The notes: a model not told the origin generated them from the sequence alone. A stretch of 64,000 nt of DNA from Arthrobacter pascens (GCF_017052465.1 NZ_JAFHKT010000148.1:62001-126000), one strand, 5' to 3'. Positions 43,147-52,750 are shown, numbered from the stretch's first letter. Made by a program: numbers and translations.

Positions 43147-44364
43147 GTGAACGACAATACTTCGACCCCGTCCAGACGGCTCGATCCGCAGCCGGCAGCC
43201 GACGATCCGGCGGTTGATCCTGCGCACGACTCAGATGAGCCGGCGTTCGAGTGGATGAAGGGTGCCCCCGCGGCCAAGTCCTCGGACGGGACCGCCGCCG
43301 ACGGCGCTGCAGCCGGCCGTCCAGCGGCAGATGACGACGCAGCACACCCGGACCCGGCCGCCGACGAGCCAGCCGGGCGGGTCCAGGCCGGAAGCAGGGC
43401 GGACCGCAAAGCCGCTGAAGCTGCGGCCGCCGCGGACGGCTCATCGGATGTGGCGCCGGACGTGGAGTCGGACACCGGCGAGCCGTCGTCCGGGGGTATC
43501 CCGGGCGCCCACTACAGCGAGCCTCTCCCGACGTCGGCCCTCCAGATCCGCCCTCCCCGCGAGGACGTGGAGCGCCGCAACGCGGAGCGCGAGCACGCGG
43601 CCAACGCAAAGCCCGTGCTGCCGCGCGTCATGCAGGTCATCCTCGCCGTTTTCTACCCCGTCATCCTCCTGGTCCTGGCAGTCCGCGCCGTGACCAGTCC
43701 GCTCTTCCTTTGGGCCGAGTACCACCGGCCGGGCTTCCCGGGCGACGGCTATGGCTTCAACTCCGACGACCGCATGACCTACGGATCCTACGCCGTGGAC
43801 TACCTCAGCAACTGGTCAGGACCGCGGTACCTGGGCGAGCTCGTTAACCGCAGCGGAGAGAAGCTCTTCCAGGACGGCGAAGTCAGCCACATGGCCGACG
43901 TCAAGCTTGTGATCCTTTCGGCATTCGGCGCAGGCGCACTGCTGATCCTGGTGAGCATCGCCGCCATCATCTACCTGCGCCGCCGCAGCACTGGCGGTGT
44001 CCGGCGCGGCCTGTTCGCCGGCTCCATCGTCACGCTTGCGCTCATCGGCGGCCTTGCCGGGCTCGCCCTGCTCGGCTGGGAGCAGTTCTTTACCGAGTTC
44101 CACCGGATCTTCTTCGCCAACGGCACGTGGACCTTCGCACTGGAAGACACGCTTATCCGGTTGTTCCCGGGGCAGTTCTGGATCGATGCGGGCATTGTCA
44201 TCGCAGCGCTGGTCGTGCTGGCTGCAGTGGTGACCCTGATTCTGACCTGGCCCACGCGGCGCCGCCGCGGCCTGCCGAAGCGGGCCAGGAAGTCCCGCAA
44301 GGGTGAGGGTGCGGAAGCGGAGTCCGGCGCCGACCTCGGTGAGGACCGGTCCGTTCGGCTGTGA
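43147..44364 (+). CDS. TIGR01906 family integral membrane protein
   Basis: A 405-residue membrane protein of unknown function. Residues 1-155 are an acidic, Ala/Asp/Pro-rich disordered cytoplasmic region. Five or so helices follow: MQVILAVFYPVILLVLAVRAV, LVILSAFGAGALLILVSIAAI, LFAGSIVTLALIGGLAGLAL and IVIAALVVLAAVVTLILTW. The conserved segment between helices 1 and 2 (DDRMTYGSYAVDYLSNW) and the FHRIFFANGTW loop are typical of TIGR01906. The GTG at 43147, preceded by GGAAG, replaces the longer frame beginning at 43024, which lacks start signals. It is convergent with the mannosyltransferase gene, with a 6-nt gap and no terminator. Confidence 0.85.
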   Translation: MNDNTSTPSRRLDPQPAADDPAVDPAHDSDEPAFEWMKGAPAAKSSDGTAADGAAAGRPAADDDAAHPDPAADEPAGRVQAGSRADRKAAEAAAAADGSSDVAPDVESDTGEPSSGGIPGAHYSEPLPTSALQIRPPREDVERRNAEREHAANAKPVLPRVMQVILAVFYPVILLVLAVRAVTSPLFLWAEYHRPGFPGDGYGFNSDDRMTYGSYAVDYLSNWSGPRYLGELVNRSGEKLFQDGEVSHMADVKLVILSAFGAGALLILVSIAAIIYLRRRSTGGVRRGLFAGSIVTLALIGGLAGLALLGWEQFFTEFHRIFFANGTWTFALEDTLIRLFPGQFWIDAGIVIAALVVLAAVVTLILTWPTRRRRGLPKRARKSRKGEGAEAESGADLGEDRSVRL

Positions 44365-44370
44365 GGCGCC

Positions 44371-46077
44371 TCAGATCCAGGAAGGCATCCACATCCTGAA
44401 TCGCCAGTCCTGGTAGGGGATGACCTCCGCGGTCCAGATCGGATAGAAGAACGCCGAGAGCAGGACGGCGCCCACAAGGAAGAGCACCACCCCGTACAGT
44501 CCTGACCGCCGGCGCCACAGCGGGTCCGTCCTGCGCCCCAGGACCAGGCCCAGGCCGTATGCAAGCGCCAGGATGAGGAACGGTTCGAAGGATACCGCGT
44601 AGAAGAAAAACATGGTCCGTTCCGGATACAGGAACCAGGGGAGGTAGCCGGAGCCCACCGCGGCGAGTACGGCGCCTGCCCGCCAGTCCCGGCGGCCCGC
44701 CCACCAGAACAGCAGCACCACCAGGGAAATCGCGGCACCCCACCAGATCAGCGGGTTCCCGACGGACAGGATCGCCGAGGTGCAGCTGGGCACGTCGCAG
44801 CCGGGGGTGCCCTGCTTCGGGGATTCGTAGTAGAAGGAGGTGGGCCTGCCCATCACCAGCCAGCTCCATGCGCTGGCCTCGTACGGGTGCTCCGAACTCA
44901 GCCCCTGATGGAACTTGTACGCCTCGAGGTGGTAGTGCGCCAAGGAGCGCAGGCTATCCGGGAGCCAGCCCCAGTCCGCACTCGGGTTCGTCGTAGCCCA
45001 TTGCCGGTAGTAGGCATCCGTGGACCGGAACCATCCGGTCCAGCTTGCGGCGTATGTCAGCGCGGCCACGGGGACGATGCTGAGGAACGCCACGAGGCCG
45101 TCCTTGATGACGCCGGCGCTGATCCATCCACGGATGCCCGCGGTACGGCGTGCGCTCAGGTCCCAGAACACCGTGAGGAGACCGAAGCCGGCAACGAAGA
45201 AGAGCGCCGACCATTTGGTGCCGACGGCCAGTCCCAGGCAGACTCCCGCGAGGACGCGCCACCAGCGGATCCCCAGCCACGGCCCCGACAGCAGCTGGAG
45301 CTGGGACGGCCGGCCCGTCGGGGAATCAGCCGCGAGCCGCGCCAACCGGACAGCCAGCCGGCGCCGGCCGTCATCGCGGTCCATCAGCAGCGCACCGAAT
45401 GCGGCCAGGATCCAGAACATGAGGAAGATGTCCAGCAGCGACGTCCGCGACATGACCAGGTGGTGACCGTCGACGGCGAGCAGCAGTCCCGCTGCGGCGC
45501 CCAGGATGAGGGAACCAAAGAGCTTTTGGGCGATGAGGGCCACGAGGGCAATGGACACCGTGCCCGCCAGTGCCGCCGAAAACCTCCAGCCCAGAGGGTT
45601 GTCCGGACCGAAGATCCACATGCCGCCGGCGATCATCCACTTGCCCACGGGCGGGTGGACCACGTATTCGGGCGATGCCAGCAGCACGCCGGGGTTCCCC
45701 GCGTTGAAGGCGTCATTCGCTTTGTCCGGCCAGCTCCGCTCATAGCCGCTGACAAGGTACGAGTACGCGTCCTTGACGTAGTACGTTTCGTCGAAGACCA
45801 GGCTCCCCGGCACTTCCAAACGGGTAAAGCGCAGTACCCCGCCCACCGCGGCGGTCAGGGCAGGCACCAGCCAGAACCACAGCCTGAGCGACGGCGGGTA
45901 GTCGCGCCAGCTCCGGATGCTCCCGATGAGTCGCCGCGTCAGTTCGCCGGCCGTGAAGGCCTCTGACGGGCGGCTGACCCAGCCGCGGCCCGCCAGGTTG
46001 CGTGCCGCAGGTTCGGTGGCGGAAGCCGGTGTACTGGCGGAACCGGCCGCGTCAGGCCGAACGGAGGTCTGCGTCAC
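44371..46077 (-). CDS. pmt: dolichyl-phosphate-mannose-protein mannosyltransferase (GT39)
   Basis: A membrane glycosyltransferase that mannosylates Ser/Thr of secreted proteins using polyprenyl-phosphate mannose, coupled to Sec export. The 568 residues hold about ten helices; the catalytic acidic pair is in LVFDETYYVKDAYSYL (Asp-Glu), followed by HPPVGKWMIAGGMWIFGPDN in the second loop. It corresponds to Rv1002c, with rsmI (Rv1003) divergent from it here as there. The GTG at 46077 is 6 nt after TAGCAT, a leaderless start. Both divergent genes share a 123-bp gap and the same start architecture. Confidence 0.94.
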   Translation of the reverse strand: MTQTSVRPDAAGSASTPASATEPAARNLAGRGWVSRPSEAFTAGELTRRLIGSIRSWRDYPPSLRLWFWLVPALTAAVGGVLRFTRLEVPGSLVFDETYYVKDAYSYLVSGYERSWPDKANDAFNAGNPGVLLASPEYVVHPPVGKWMIAGGMWIFGPDNPLGWRFSAALAGTVSIALVALIAQKLFGSLILGAAAGLLLAVDGHHLVMSRTSLLDIFLMFWILAAFGALLMDRDDGRRRLAVRLARLAADSPTGRPSQLQLLSGPWLGIRWWRVLAGVCLGLAVGTKWSALFFVAGFGLLTVFWDLSARRTAGIRGWISAGVIKDGLVAFLSIVPVAALTYAASWTGWFRSTDAYYRQWATTNPSADWGWLPDSLRSLAHYHLEAYKFHQGLSSEHPYEASAWSWLVMGRPTSFYYESPKQGTPGCDVPSCTSAILSVGNPLIWWGAAISLVVLLFWWAGRRDWRAGAVLAAVGSGYLPWFLYPERTMFFFYAVSFEPFLILALAYGLGLVLGRRTDPLWRRRSGLYGVVLFLVGAVLLSAFFYPIWTAEVIPYQDWRFRMWMPSWI

Positions 46078-46083
46078 GTGCCC

Positions 46084-46089
46084 ATGCTA
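46084..46089 (-). promoter_or_regulatory. leaderless -10 box of pmt (TAGCAT-N6-GTG)
   Basis: TAGCAT on the minus strand is 6 nt before the GTG at 46077. Confidence 0.6.
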
Positions 46090-46188
46090 CCTTTCGCTGC
46101 TGTGTGTCTCCTGCAGGAACTGCCTCTTGCAGGATTCTCCTGTCTGGTTGCTGGATCGGCCGTGTGCCGCGGTGGACGCCCGCGGCAG

Positions 46189-46194
46189 TAGGCT
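46189..46194 (+). promoter_or_regulatory. leaderless -10 box of rsmI (TAGGCT-N6-GTG)
   Basis: TAGGCT ends 6 nt before the GTG at 46201. There is no ribosome binding site. Confidence 0.6.
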
Positions 46195-46200
46195 GGATGC

Positions 46201-47106
46201 GTGGACCATGAACCGAACAGCACGCAGGCCGTTACTTCCGAACAGGCGGCGGGTTCGGACCTTTCCGGCGACCGCCCCGGGAGGATCGTGCTGGCGGCCA
46301 CGCCCATCGGCAACGTGGGAGACGCTTCTGCGCGGCTGGTCGAGCTGCTGGCCTCGGCGGACATCGTGGCGGCCGAGGACACGAGGCGGTTGCACCGGCT
46401 CGTGCAAAGCCTGGGAGTAACGGTCGGCGGCCGGATCATCAGCTATCACGAGCACAATGAGGCCACCAAGACGGCCGAACTGCTGGACCAGGTCCGTGCG
46501 GGAAAGACCATTGTCATGGTTACGGACGCCGGCATGCCGGCGGTCTCCGATCCCGGGTTCAGGTTGGTCGAGGGCGCCGTGGCGGCGGGGCTCACGGTGA
46601 CGGCCGTCCCCGGCCCCTCCGCCGTCCTGACCGCCCTTGCACTGTCCGGGCTTCCCACCGACCGCTTCTGCTTTGAGGGATTCCTTCCGCGCAAAGCCGG
46701 TGAACGCGCATCGCGGCTGGCCGATCTCGACGCCGAACGCCGCACCATGGTCTTCTTCGAGGCGCCGCACCGCCTCGAGGCGATGCTGCGGGCGTTGCAT
46801 GAACGGTTCGGTCCGGACCGCAAGGCGGCCGTGTGCCGCGAACTGACCAAGACATATGAGGAAGTGCTCCGCGGCACGCTGCGGGAGCTGCTGCAGTGGG
46901 CCGAGTCCAACGAGGTCCGCGGAGAGATTGCGGTAGTGGTGGGCGGAGCACCCGAACGGGCGCCCGGGACGCCGGAGGATAACGTGGCGGCCGTCAACGA
47001 GCTGGTCGCCCAAGGCCTCCGGCTCAAGGACGCCGTGGCCGCCGTGGCCGAAGAGGTCCGCGTCAGCAAGCGCGAGCTGTATGCGGCGGTGCTCGCAGCC
47101 CGGTAA
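46201..47106 (+). CDS. rsmI: 16S rRNA (cytidine(1402)-2'-O)-methyltransferase
   Basis: Methylates the 2'-O of C1402 in the 16S rRNA decoding centre with SAM. The 301-residue protein shows the tetrapyrrole-methylase fold: RIVLAATPIGNVGDAS at the start of the domain, AAEDTRRLHRLVQSLGV, YHEHNE, the SAM-binding MVTDAGMPAVSDPG and AVPGPSAVLTALALSGL. A 25-residue acidic N-terminal extension precedes the domain. The C-terminal helical domain ends in VSKRELYAAVL, normal for RsmI. Leaderless GTG start; divergent from pmt. The product is a counterpart of KsgA further along, which modifies the same subunit. Confidence 0.95.
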   Translation: MDHEPNSTQAVTSEQAAGSDLSGDRPGRIVLAATPIGNVGDASARLVELLASADIVAAEDTRRLHRLVQSLGVTVGGRIISYHEHNEATKTAELLDQVRAGKTIVMVTDAGMPAVSDPGFRLVEGAVAAGLTVTAVPGPSAVLTALALSGLPTDRFCFEGFLPRKAGERASRLADLDAERRTMVFFEAPHRLEAMLRALHERFGPDRKAAVCRELTKTYEEVLRGTLRELLQWAESNEVRGEIAVVVGGAPERAPGTPEDNVAAVNELVAQGLRLKDAVAAVAEEVRVSKRELYAAVLAAR

Positions 47107-47121
47107 TTCACCGGGCGGAGC

Positions 47122-47172
47122 GCTGTGCATTTGCACAGCAGTGCGGGTCATGCGTAGTGCGCACATGCGTAG
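47122..47172 (+). promoter_or_regulatory. palindrome and direct repeats upstream of the aldehyde dehydrogenase gene
   Basis: GCTGTGCA-TT-TGCACAGC (47122-47139) is a perfect 8-bp-arm palindrome 16 nt after the rsmI stop. It is followed by CATGCGTAG at 47149-47157 and again at 47164-47172 (15-bp period). These may be regulator sites; the palindrome could also end rsmI transcripts. Confidence 0.45.
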
Positions 47173-47291
47173 ACACTGGCGAGATCCGGGCAGTAGCGTG
47201 GCATTAAACCAGCCAAGAAAACAGCAGCCCAGGCGTTCCGCTGCAGGCAGCTGCACCAACCCGCAACCCCATTGCTGACGAGGGAGTCACC

Positions 47292-48791
47292 GTGTCTGTT
47301 ACTACACAGTCCACCGTAACCGCAGAGCGCGAAGGCGAACTGCTCGCTTCTGTTCCCACTGGCCTGCTGATTAACGGCGAGTGGCGTCCCGCAGCATCAG
47401 GCAAGACCTTCGACGTCGAAGACCCATCCACCGGCAAGGTCCTGCTGAGCATCGCCGACGCCGGAGCCGAGGACGGCATGGCCGCCCTCGACGCGGCTGC
47501 CGCCGCCCAGGAATCCTGGGCCAAGGTTCCGCCGCGGGAGCGGGGCGAAATCCTGCGCCGTGCCTTCGAGCTGGTGACCGAGCGCGCCGAGGACTTCGCG
47601 CTGCTGATGACCCTGGAAATGGGCAAGCCGCTGGCCGAGGCCCGCGGTGAGGTCACCTACGGCGCCGAGTTCCTGCGCTGGTTCTCCGAAGAGGCCGTCC
47701 GTGCGTTCGGCCGCTACTCGGTCTCCCCGGACGGCAAGTCCCGCCTGCTGGTCACCAAGAAGCCGGTGGGCCCGTGCCTGCTGATCACTCCGTGGAACTT
47801 CCCGCTGGCGATGGCCACCCGCAAGATCGCCCCAGCCGTTGCCGCAGGCTGCACCATGGTCCTCAAGTCTGCAAACCTGACCCCGCTGACGTCTCAGCTG
47901 TTCGCCGCCGTGATGCAGGAGGCCGGCCTGCCCGCCGGTGTCCTGAACGTCATCCCCACGTCCACTGCCGGGGCCACCACCGGACCGCTGATCAAGGACG
48001 CGCGGCTGCGCAAGCTCTCCTTCACCGGCTCCACCGAGGTGGGCCGCCGCCTGCTCTCGGACGCGTCAGAAACCGTGCTCCGGACCTCCATGGAACTGGG
48101 CGGGAACGCCCCCTTCGTGGTGTTCGAGGACGCCGACATCGACGCCGCCGTCGCCGGTGCCATGCTGGCGAAGCTGCGCAATATGGGCGAGGCCTGCACC
48201 GCCGCCAACCGTTTCATCGTGCACGAATCCGTCGCGGACGAGTTCGCCGAGAAGTTCGCAGCCAAGATGGCGGAGATGACCACCGCCCGCGGCACCGAAC
48301 CCGAGTCCAAGGTCGGTCCGCTGATTGATGCCAAGAGCCGGGACAAGGTCCACGAACTCGTCACCGATGCCCTCGCCTCCGGCGCCAAGGCTGTCGTGGG
48401 CGGCGCGCCGGTCGACGGTGCGGGCTACTTCTACCAGCCCACCATCCTGAAGGGTGTCACGGAGGGGACGCGGATCCTGTCCGAGGAGATCTTCGGCCCC
48501 GTCGCACCGATCATCACGTTCGGCACCGAGGATGAGGCCATCCGCCTGGCCAACAACACCGAATACGGACTCGTGGCGTACGTCTTCACGAAAGACCTGA
48601 ACCGCGGCATCCGGATGGGTGAACGCCTCGAGACCGGCATGCTCGGCCTGAACGCCGGTGTTGTCTCCAACGCCGCGGCGCCGTTCGGCGGCGTCAAGCA
48701 GTCCGGCCTCGGACGCGAAGGCGGACTCGAAGGCATCGAGGAATACCTCTACACCCAGTACATCGGCATCGCCGACCCGTACGCAGGCTAG
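47292..48791 (+). CDS. gabD: NAD(P)-dependent succinate-semialdehyde dehydrogenase
   Basis: Oxidises succinate semialdehyde to succinate in GABA and related catabolism. The 499-residue ALDH-fold protein has ITPWNFPLAMATRKIAPAVA, the cofactor-binding FTGSTEVGRRLL, the general-base Glu in MELGGNAPFVVFEDAD and the nucleophilic Cys in NMGEACTAANRF. The C-terminal FGGVKQSGLGREGGLEGIEEYL is characteristic of the SSADH branch, though other semialdehydes are possible. GTG start after GGGAG. No transaminase or transporter gene accompanies it. Its stop overlaps the convergent transglutaminase gene by 4 nt. Confidence 0.9.
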   Translation: MSVTTQSTVTAEREGELLASVPTGLLINGEWRPAASGKTFDVEDPSTGKVLLSIADAGAEDGMAALDAAAAAQESWAKVPPRERGEILRRAFELVTERAEDFALLMTLEMGKPLAEARGEVTYGAEFLRWFSEEAVRAFGRYSVSPDGKSRLLVTKKPVGPCLLITPWNFPLAMATRKIAPAVAAGCTMVLKSANLTPLTSQLFAAVMQEAGLPAGVLNVIPTSTAGATTGPLIKDARLRKLSFTGSTEVGRRLLSDASETVLRTSMELGGNAPFVVFEDADIDAAVAGAMLAKLRNMGEACTAANRFIVHESVADEFAEKFAAKMAEMTTARGTEPESKVGPLIDAKSRDKVHELVTDALASGAKAVVGGAPVDGAGYFYQPTILKGVTEGTRILSEEIFGPVAPIITFGTEDEAIRLANNTEYGLVAYVFTKDLNRGIRMGERLETGMLGLNAGVVSNAAAPFGGVKQSGLGREGGLEGIEEYLYTQYIGIADPYAG

Positions 48792-51316
48792 CCCTCGCGG
48801 AGCCGCCGCAGGCCGTCGCGGGCCCTCGTCCAGGAGCCCGCGGCGGCCTTTCCTGCGCGCGCCACGCCACGTGCGACGGCCCGGAACGGCGCACCGGCGA
48901 GGCTGCCCCACCGTGACATCACCGACGGCGGCAGCCACTCGGCGCGCAGGCGTCCCAGAAGTCCTGCGTTGCGGCGCAGGGCCTTCCGGACCACGGCGAT
49001 CTCTTGTGCCGCCCGCGGGTCCGGGGAGGCAGCCGTCCCAGCCGGGCCCGCGGCGGCCGGCCGGCCGTACTGGTGGCGTTCAAAGGCGGTGGTGAGACCA
49101 TGCACAGCGGTCTCTGCCTCGAGGTGCCCTGAGGACCTGGGTGCCCGTGCATCAGGGGCATTGGGATGTGGGGCCGGCCTCAGCGCCGGCGAACTGCTGA
49201 GCCGGGCAGAAAATGCGCGGGGGGTCTCACTGGGAAGCGGGCGCACGCCGTAGTCCGTGGCGAGGTCCCGCAACTCAGCCCATGCGAGCGGAGCGGCCGC
49301 CTGCCCGGTCCGGGCTGCCGGTCCCCGCAGGCGCCGGGAGCGCAGGCCCGTCCGTACCATCCGCGGCGCCGTGGCAATCAGCACCAGCAACAGCCCGCCT
49401 GCCGCCCCATAAAGCATTGCAACCGTCTGGTTCCCTGCCCTGGCCTCGCCGCCTCCGGGGAGGGGGAGGGGATCGGGTGTCGTTGCGGGAGGCGGGGTGG
49501 CGCCGTTCGTGGGCAGCAGGCCGTCATTGGTGCCGTCATTCGTGCTGGCGCCGCCGGAAGAGGAGTCCTGGGCGTACGGCGGCACTTGGCCGCGAGAGGG
49601 GGTGGGCTCGAACGGCACCCAGCCAAGCCCCTGAAAATACAGTTCCGGCCAGGCATGGGCGTCACGGGCGTCCACTTCGAATTCGGGAAGCGCGCCCTGC
49701 CCGGCGACCGATACCGTGGCGCCCGTCAGCCGGCCCGGGGCATAGCCAACCGCGATCCGGCTGGGAATCCCCTCAACCCGGGCCATGACGGCCATGGCGG
49801 ACGCGAAGTGGATGCAGTAGCCGCTTTTCTGCGTCAGGAAGTCCGCCAGCACCGACAGGCCGTTGCCGTCATAGCCTCCCTGGACCGGTGATTCGAGGGA
49901 ATAGGTGAACGCCCCGCCCCGCAGGTACCTCTGAATGGCCATCGCCTTCTCGTAGGCGGTCCTGCTGTCCGATGTCACCGAGTCGGCGGTGGTCCGGACG
50001 ACTTCCGGCACGTTGGCCGGTGGCCTGATGAACTCATCGGGTATACCCCTGACCGGCGCTGATGACCCGTCCAGGAGTTCCGTGGTCAGCTTCGGGGCCG
50101 AGGACCGAACCAGGTACTGCTGGTTCCGCGAATTGGTGTCGGTACCCCTGATGCTCAGGGTGGCGGGATCCCAGCTCCACCGGCCGGTCAGTCCGTTGAC
50201 CGCTTCGGGCGCGTAGGGGACAGGCAGGTACGGGCTGGTGAAGTCTCCGGTGTTGACCACAGTGACCTGGCGGACCTGCTCCGGAGCCAGCATCTCGTGC
50301 CCCACCTCCATGCGCCCGGGCCCCGTTCTGCGGGAGGAATTGCGGTCGTCCGGGGACCAGGCCTCGCCGTCGAACCGGTCCACTGTCACGGAGCGCAGAT
50401 ACAGGGGCGTGGTGGCATTGGTGGCGTAGGTGATCCGTCCGTCGCCGGACGGGCGGCGCAGGCTGTTGCCCAGGCTGATCATGGGATTCAGGCCGCTGGA
50501 GGAGGCCCACGGATTGAGCCGCGATCCTTGCGGGAACGTGCCTTGGTCGAAGCCGGGAATGACGAGCTGCAGCACCAGCGTGGCCACCAGCGCAACGGCA
50601 CCGGTCATGGCGGCGCGTTTGATCTGCCCGGGATTCCGCGCGGTGTCCGCCTGGACCCGGGCATCCGGGGCGAACCACTGGCTGCACGCGAGAATGAGCA
50701 GGAAGCCCGTCGCCGTTCCAAGGAATCCAGCCAACCCGACGCTTTGTGGCTTGATCATGGCCGGCACCACGAGCACTGCCAGGAGGCCCAGGCCGCTCGT
50801 GGCGGGCATGCCCAGGGGAAGGGCAAGCGCGTCGATGAGAATGACAACCAGGCCCAGGGCGGCGCATGTCACCAGGACGATGCCTGCGTTTGGAGCGACC
50901 GGAGAGCTTTCCGACAGGACCGTTTCGCTGGCCCTCCGGAGGTGCCTGCCCAGTGACGTCATGGTGGCGTCCGAGGGAATGAAGCCGGCGATGCTGTCCC
51001 GGCGGAAGAACGTGAAGATCAGGATGAACAGCAGGGACACGAACCCGCCCAGGGTGACCAGCAGCGGCTGGGCCCGCAGGGCGCGGAGCCCGGCCATGGT
51101 CAGGGACACCACCAGGATGGTGGTGAGCACCGGCAGGAACCAGGCCCATCCCCTCAGCACACCGTTGAGGGAGACGGCTGCCCCGATCACGGCGACCGCC
51201 ACTGCCCCCGACATGGCCCACGGATAGGCGCCGGCGCCCGGACGGCGGCGGGGTTCCGATGCGGCCGTCGAAGGCTGCGGCGCGGCACCGGTCTGACGTT
51301 GGGGAGCGAGAGTCAC
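48788..51316 (-). CDS. transglutaminase-like membrane protein (TgpA/DUF3488)
   Basis: An 842-residue protein with about seven N-terminal helices (residues 30-260, for example GVVLVTCAALGLVVILIDALAL-like segments), a large extracytoplasmic transglutaminase-like domain with the triad Cys in KSGYCIHFASAMAVMARVEG, His in DARDAHAWPELYFQG and an Asp/Glu-bearing WVPFEPTPSRG, one more helix near 640, and a cytoplasmic Ala/Arg-rich tail (DUF4129-like). Proteins of this family form the third part of MoxR-DUF58-transglutaminase operons, thought to process envelope proteins. The GTG start overlaps the DUF58 stop by 4 nt (GTGA). Confidence 0.92.
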   Translation of the reverse strand: MTLAPQRQTGAAPQPSTAASEPRRRPGAGAYPWAMSGAVAVAVIGAAVSLNGVLRGWAWFLPVLTTILVVSLTMAGLRALRAQPLLVTLGGFVSLLFILIFTFFRRDSIAGFIPSDATMTSLGRHLRRASETVLSESSPVAPNAGIVLVTCAALGLVVILIDALALPLGMPATSGLGLLAVLVVPAMIKPQSVGLAGFLGTATGFLLILACSQWFAPDARVQADTARNPGQIKRAAMTGAVALVATLVLQLVIPGFDQGTFPQGSRLNPWASSSGLNPMISLGNSLRRPSGDGRITYATNATTPLYLRSVTVDRFDGEAWSPDDRNSSRRTGPGRMEVGHEMLAPEQVRQVTVVNTGDFTSPYLPVPYAPEAVNGLTGRWSWDPATLSIRGTDTNSRNQQYLVRSSAPKLTTELLDGSSAPVRGIPDEFIRPPANVPEVVRTTADSVTSDSRTAYEKAMAIQRYLRGGAFTYSLESPVQGGYDGNGLSVLADFLTQKSGYCIHFASAMAVMARVEGIPSRIAVGYAPGRLTGATVSVAGQGALPEFEVDARDAHAWPELYFQGLGWVPFEPTPSRGQVPPYAQDSSSGGASTNDGTNDGLLPTNGATPPPATTPDPLPLPGGGEARAGNQTVAMLYGAAGGLLLVLIATAPRMVRTGLRSRRLRGPAARTGQAAAPLAWAELRDLATDYGVRPLPSETPRAFSARLSSSPALRPAPHPNAPDARAPRSSGHLEAETAVHGLTTAFERHQYGRPAAAGPAGTAASPDPRAAQEIAVVRKALRRNAGLLGRLRAEWLPPSVMSRWGSLAGAPFRAVARGVARAGKAAAGSWTRARDGLRRLREG

Positions 51317-52740
51317 CGCGTCACCTCCGCACCGCGGCGCACGTCGGCAGCCGCAGCTGCCAGGGTGGCGTCGCCTTCATCGAAATACGTCCATGCTGCC
51401 GGCAGGGATGTGGCCGCATCCACGGACACGGCACGCCAGCCGCCCAGGCGCAGTGCCTCGAGGACCTCGGAGGACTCCGCGGGCCTGTCGGTGATCACGA
51501 TGGCAAAGGCGTTGGCCGCGTAACCGGCGGCAGGCGCCAACGCCCGTGCCTCGGCCAGCGAGATTCTTCCGAGGACCGCCAGCACGGGGCCGCGCATCCG
51601 GTGCGCTGCAAGTTTGTCAATGAGCCGGTCATCGAATACCGACTGCCCGGATTCGCTGCCTCCGGAGTGCTCCCGGAGGGACGCATCGTGCTGCTCCCGG
51701 CGCAGGTGGTGCGGACCGGAAAGCTGGATGGCCGCCAGGCTCTCGGCGATGGACTGGAGTCCCGCCGCGCCGCTGTATTCCTCGCAGTCAGGTTCCGGCG
51801 CGGACGGCGAGCGGTGGAAGGCGGGGTCGCCGGCGGCGTCGAGGAACCGGAGGGAGTAATTCCGATCGGAGAGGTGGGCGCTGACGGACATGGCGGCCGT
51901 GACGGCCCATTCGAAGGTGTCGCTCGTGACGAGGTCGTTGCCGTCGTCGCCTGAACCGCTGAAGACCGAGCCGAAACCGCTGGAGTGTGCACCGAACCGC
52001 TGGTCGAGGATGATCGTCGCCTCGGGCGTGGTCACCGATTCCTCCTGCCGCACCATCAGGGCGCCGTGGCGTGCAGTTGCGGGCCAGTGGACCCGCCGCA
52101 TCGGATCGCCGTGGCGGTACTCCCTGGTCATGACGTCATCGTCACTGGGATTGGCCCGGATCCGCGTGGCGGTGATGCCGTCGTTTCCCCGTGCCCCTGC
52201 GAGTCCCGTGACGGGAAGCTCGACGGCGGCCGGCGTCACGGTGAGCGTGTCGCCGTCGTCAATCGTGTGCCTGTGCAGCGAAAGCCCGAACGGGTCTGTG
52301 AACTCGGCCGTGACGGGGCCGATCGTGAACTGGCCCCGTTTCCCGGAGCGCAGGCGGTACTCGTAGCGGCTGGTTCCGCCGCTGGCGGATCTCGAGGGAA
52401 AGCGGAACGCCGGCGACTCGCCGAACCTCGAGGGGAGCCGCTCTTCCATGATGATCCTGCCCGCCTCCGGCCCCGTCCGTGCGACCGCCAGCCGCACGGT
52501 GGTGGCTGACGCCGTCTCGACAGTGGCCGGGCTGAACTCCCGGTACACGCGGAAGCGGGGCTTGACCAGCCGGATGCCTGCGAGCGCAATGAGCGGCAGG
52601 ACCACCAGGAGGACGCCCAGGCCGAGCAGGTCCCGGCGGCCCATGACCTGGGCGCACAGCAGGGAAAGGGTGCCTGCCGCAAGGAGTCCCCAGCCTCGGG
52701 AGGTGAAGAGGTGTCGGGGGAGATGGTCCAGCAGTGCCAT
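51313..52740 (-). CDS. DUF58 domain-containing membrane protein
   Basis: A 475-residue partner of MoxR ATPases. After two close helices (GLLAAGTLSLLCAQVM and LLGLGVLLVVLPLIALAGI, residues 16-52) comes a beta-rich region, then the DUF58/vWA-like core with MTREYRHGDPMRRVHWPATA (the conserved Y-x-x-GD...R-x-I/V-x-W motif) and LMVRQEESVTTPEATIILD. I start it at the ATG at 52740, 10 nt after the moxR stop with an AGG in front, instead of the longer frame that overlaps moxR. It is the middle gene of the moxR operon. A 40-residue region near 300 is His/Ser-rich. Confidence 0.9.
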   Translation of the reverse strand: MALLDHLPRHLFTSRGWGLLAAGTLSLLCAQVMGRRDLLGLGVLLVVLPLIALAGIRLVKPRFRVYREFSPATVETASATTVRLAVARTGPEAGRIIMEERLPSRFGESPAFRFPSRSASGGTSRYEYRLRSGKRGQFTIGPVTAEFTDPFGLSLHRHTIDDGDTLTVTPAAVELPVTGLAGARGNDGITATRIRANPSDDDVMTREYRHGDPMRRVHWPATARHGALMVRQEESVTTPEATIILDQRFGAHSSGFGSVFSGSGDDGNDLVTSDTFEWAVTAAMSVSAHLSDRNYSLRFLDAAGDPAFHRSPSAPEPDCEEYSGAAGLQSIAESLAAIQLSGPHHLRREQHDASLREHSGGSESGQSVFDDRLIDKLAAHRMRGPVLAVLGRISLAEARALAPAAGYAANAFAIVITDRPAESSEVLEALRLGGWRAVSVDAATSLPAAWTYFDEGDATLAAAAADVRRGAEVTR

Positions 52741-52750
52741 GGCAACCTGG

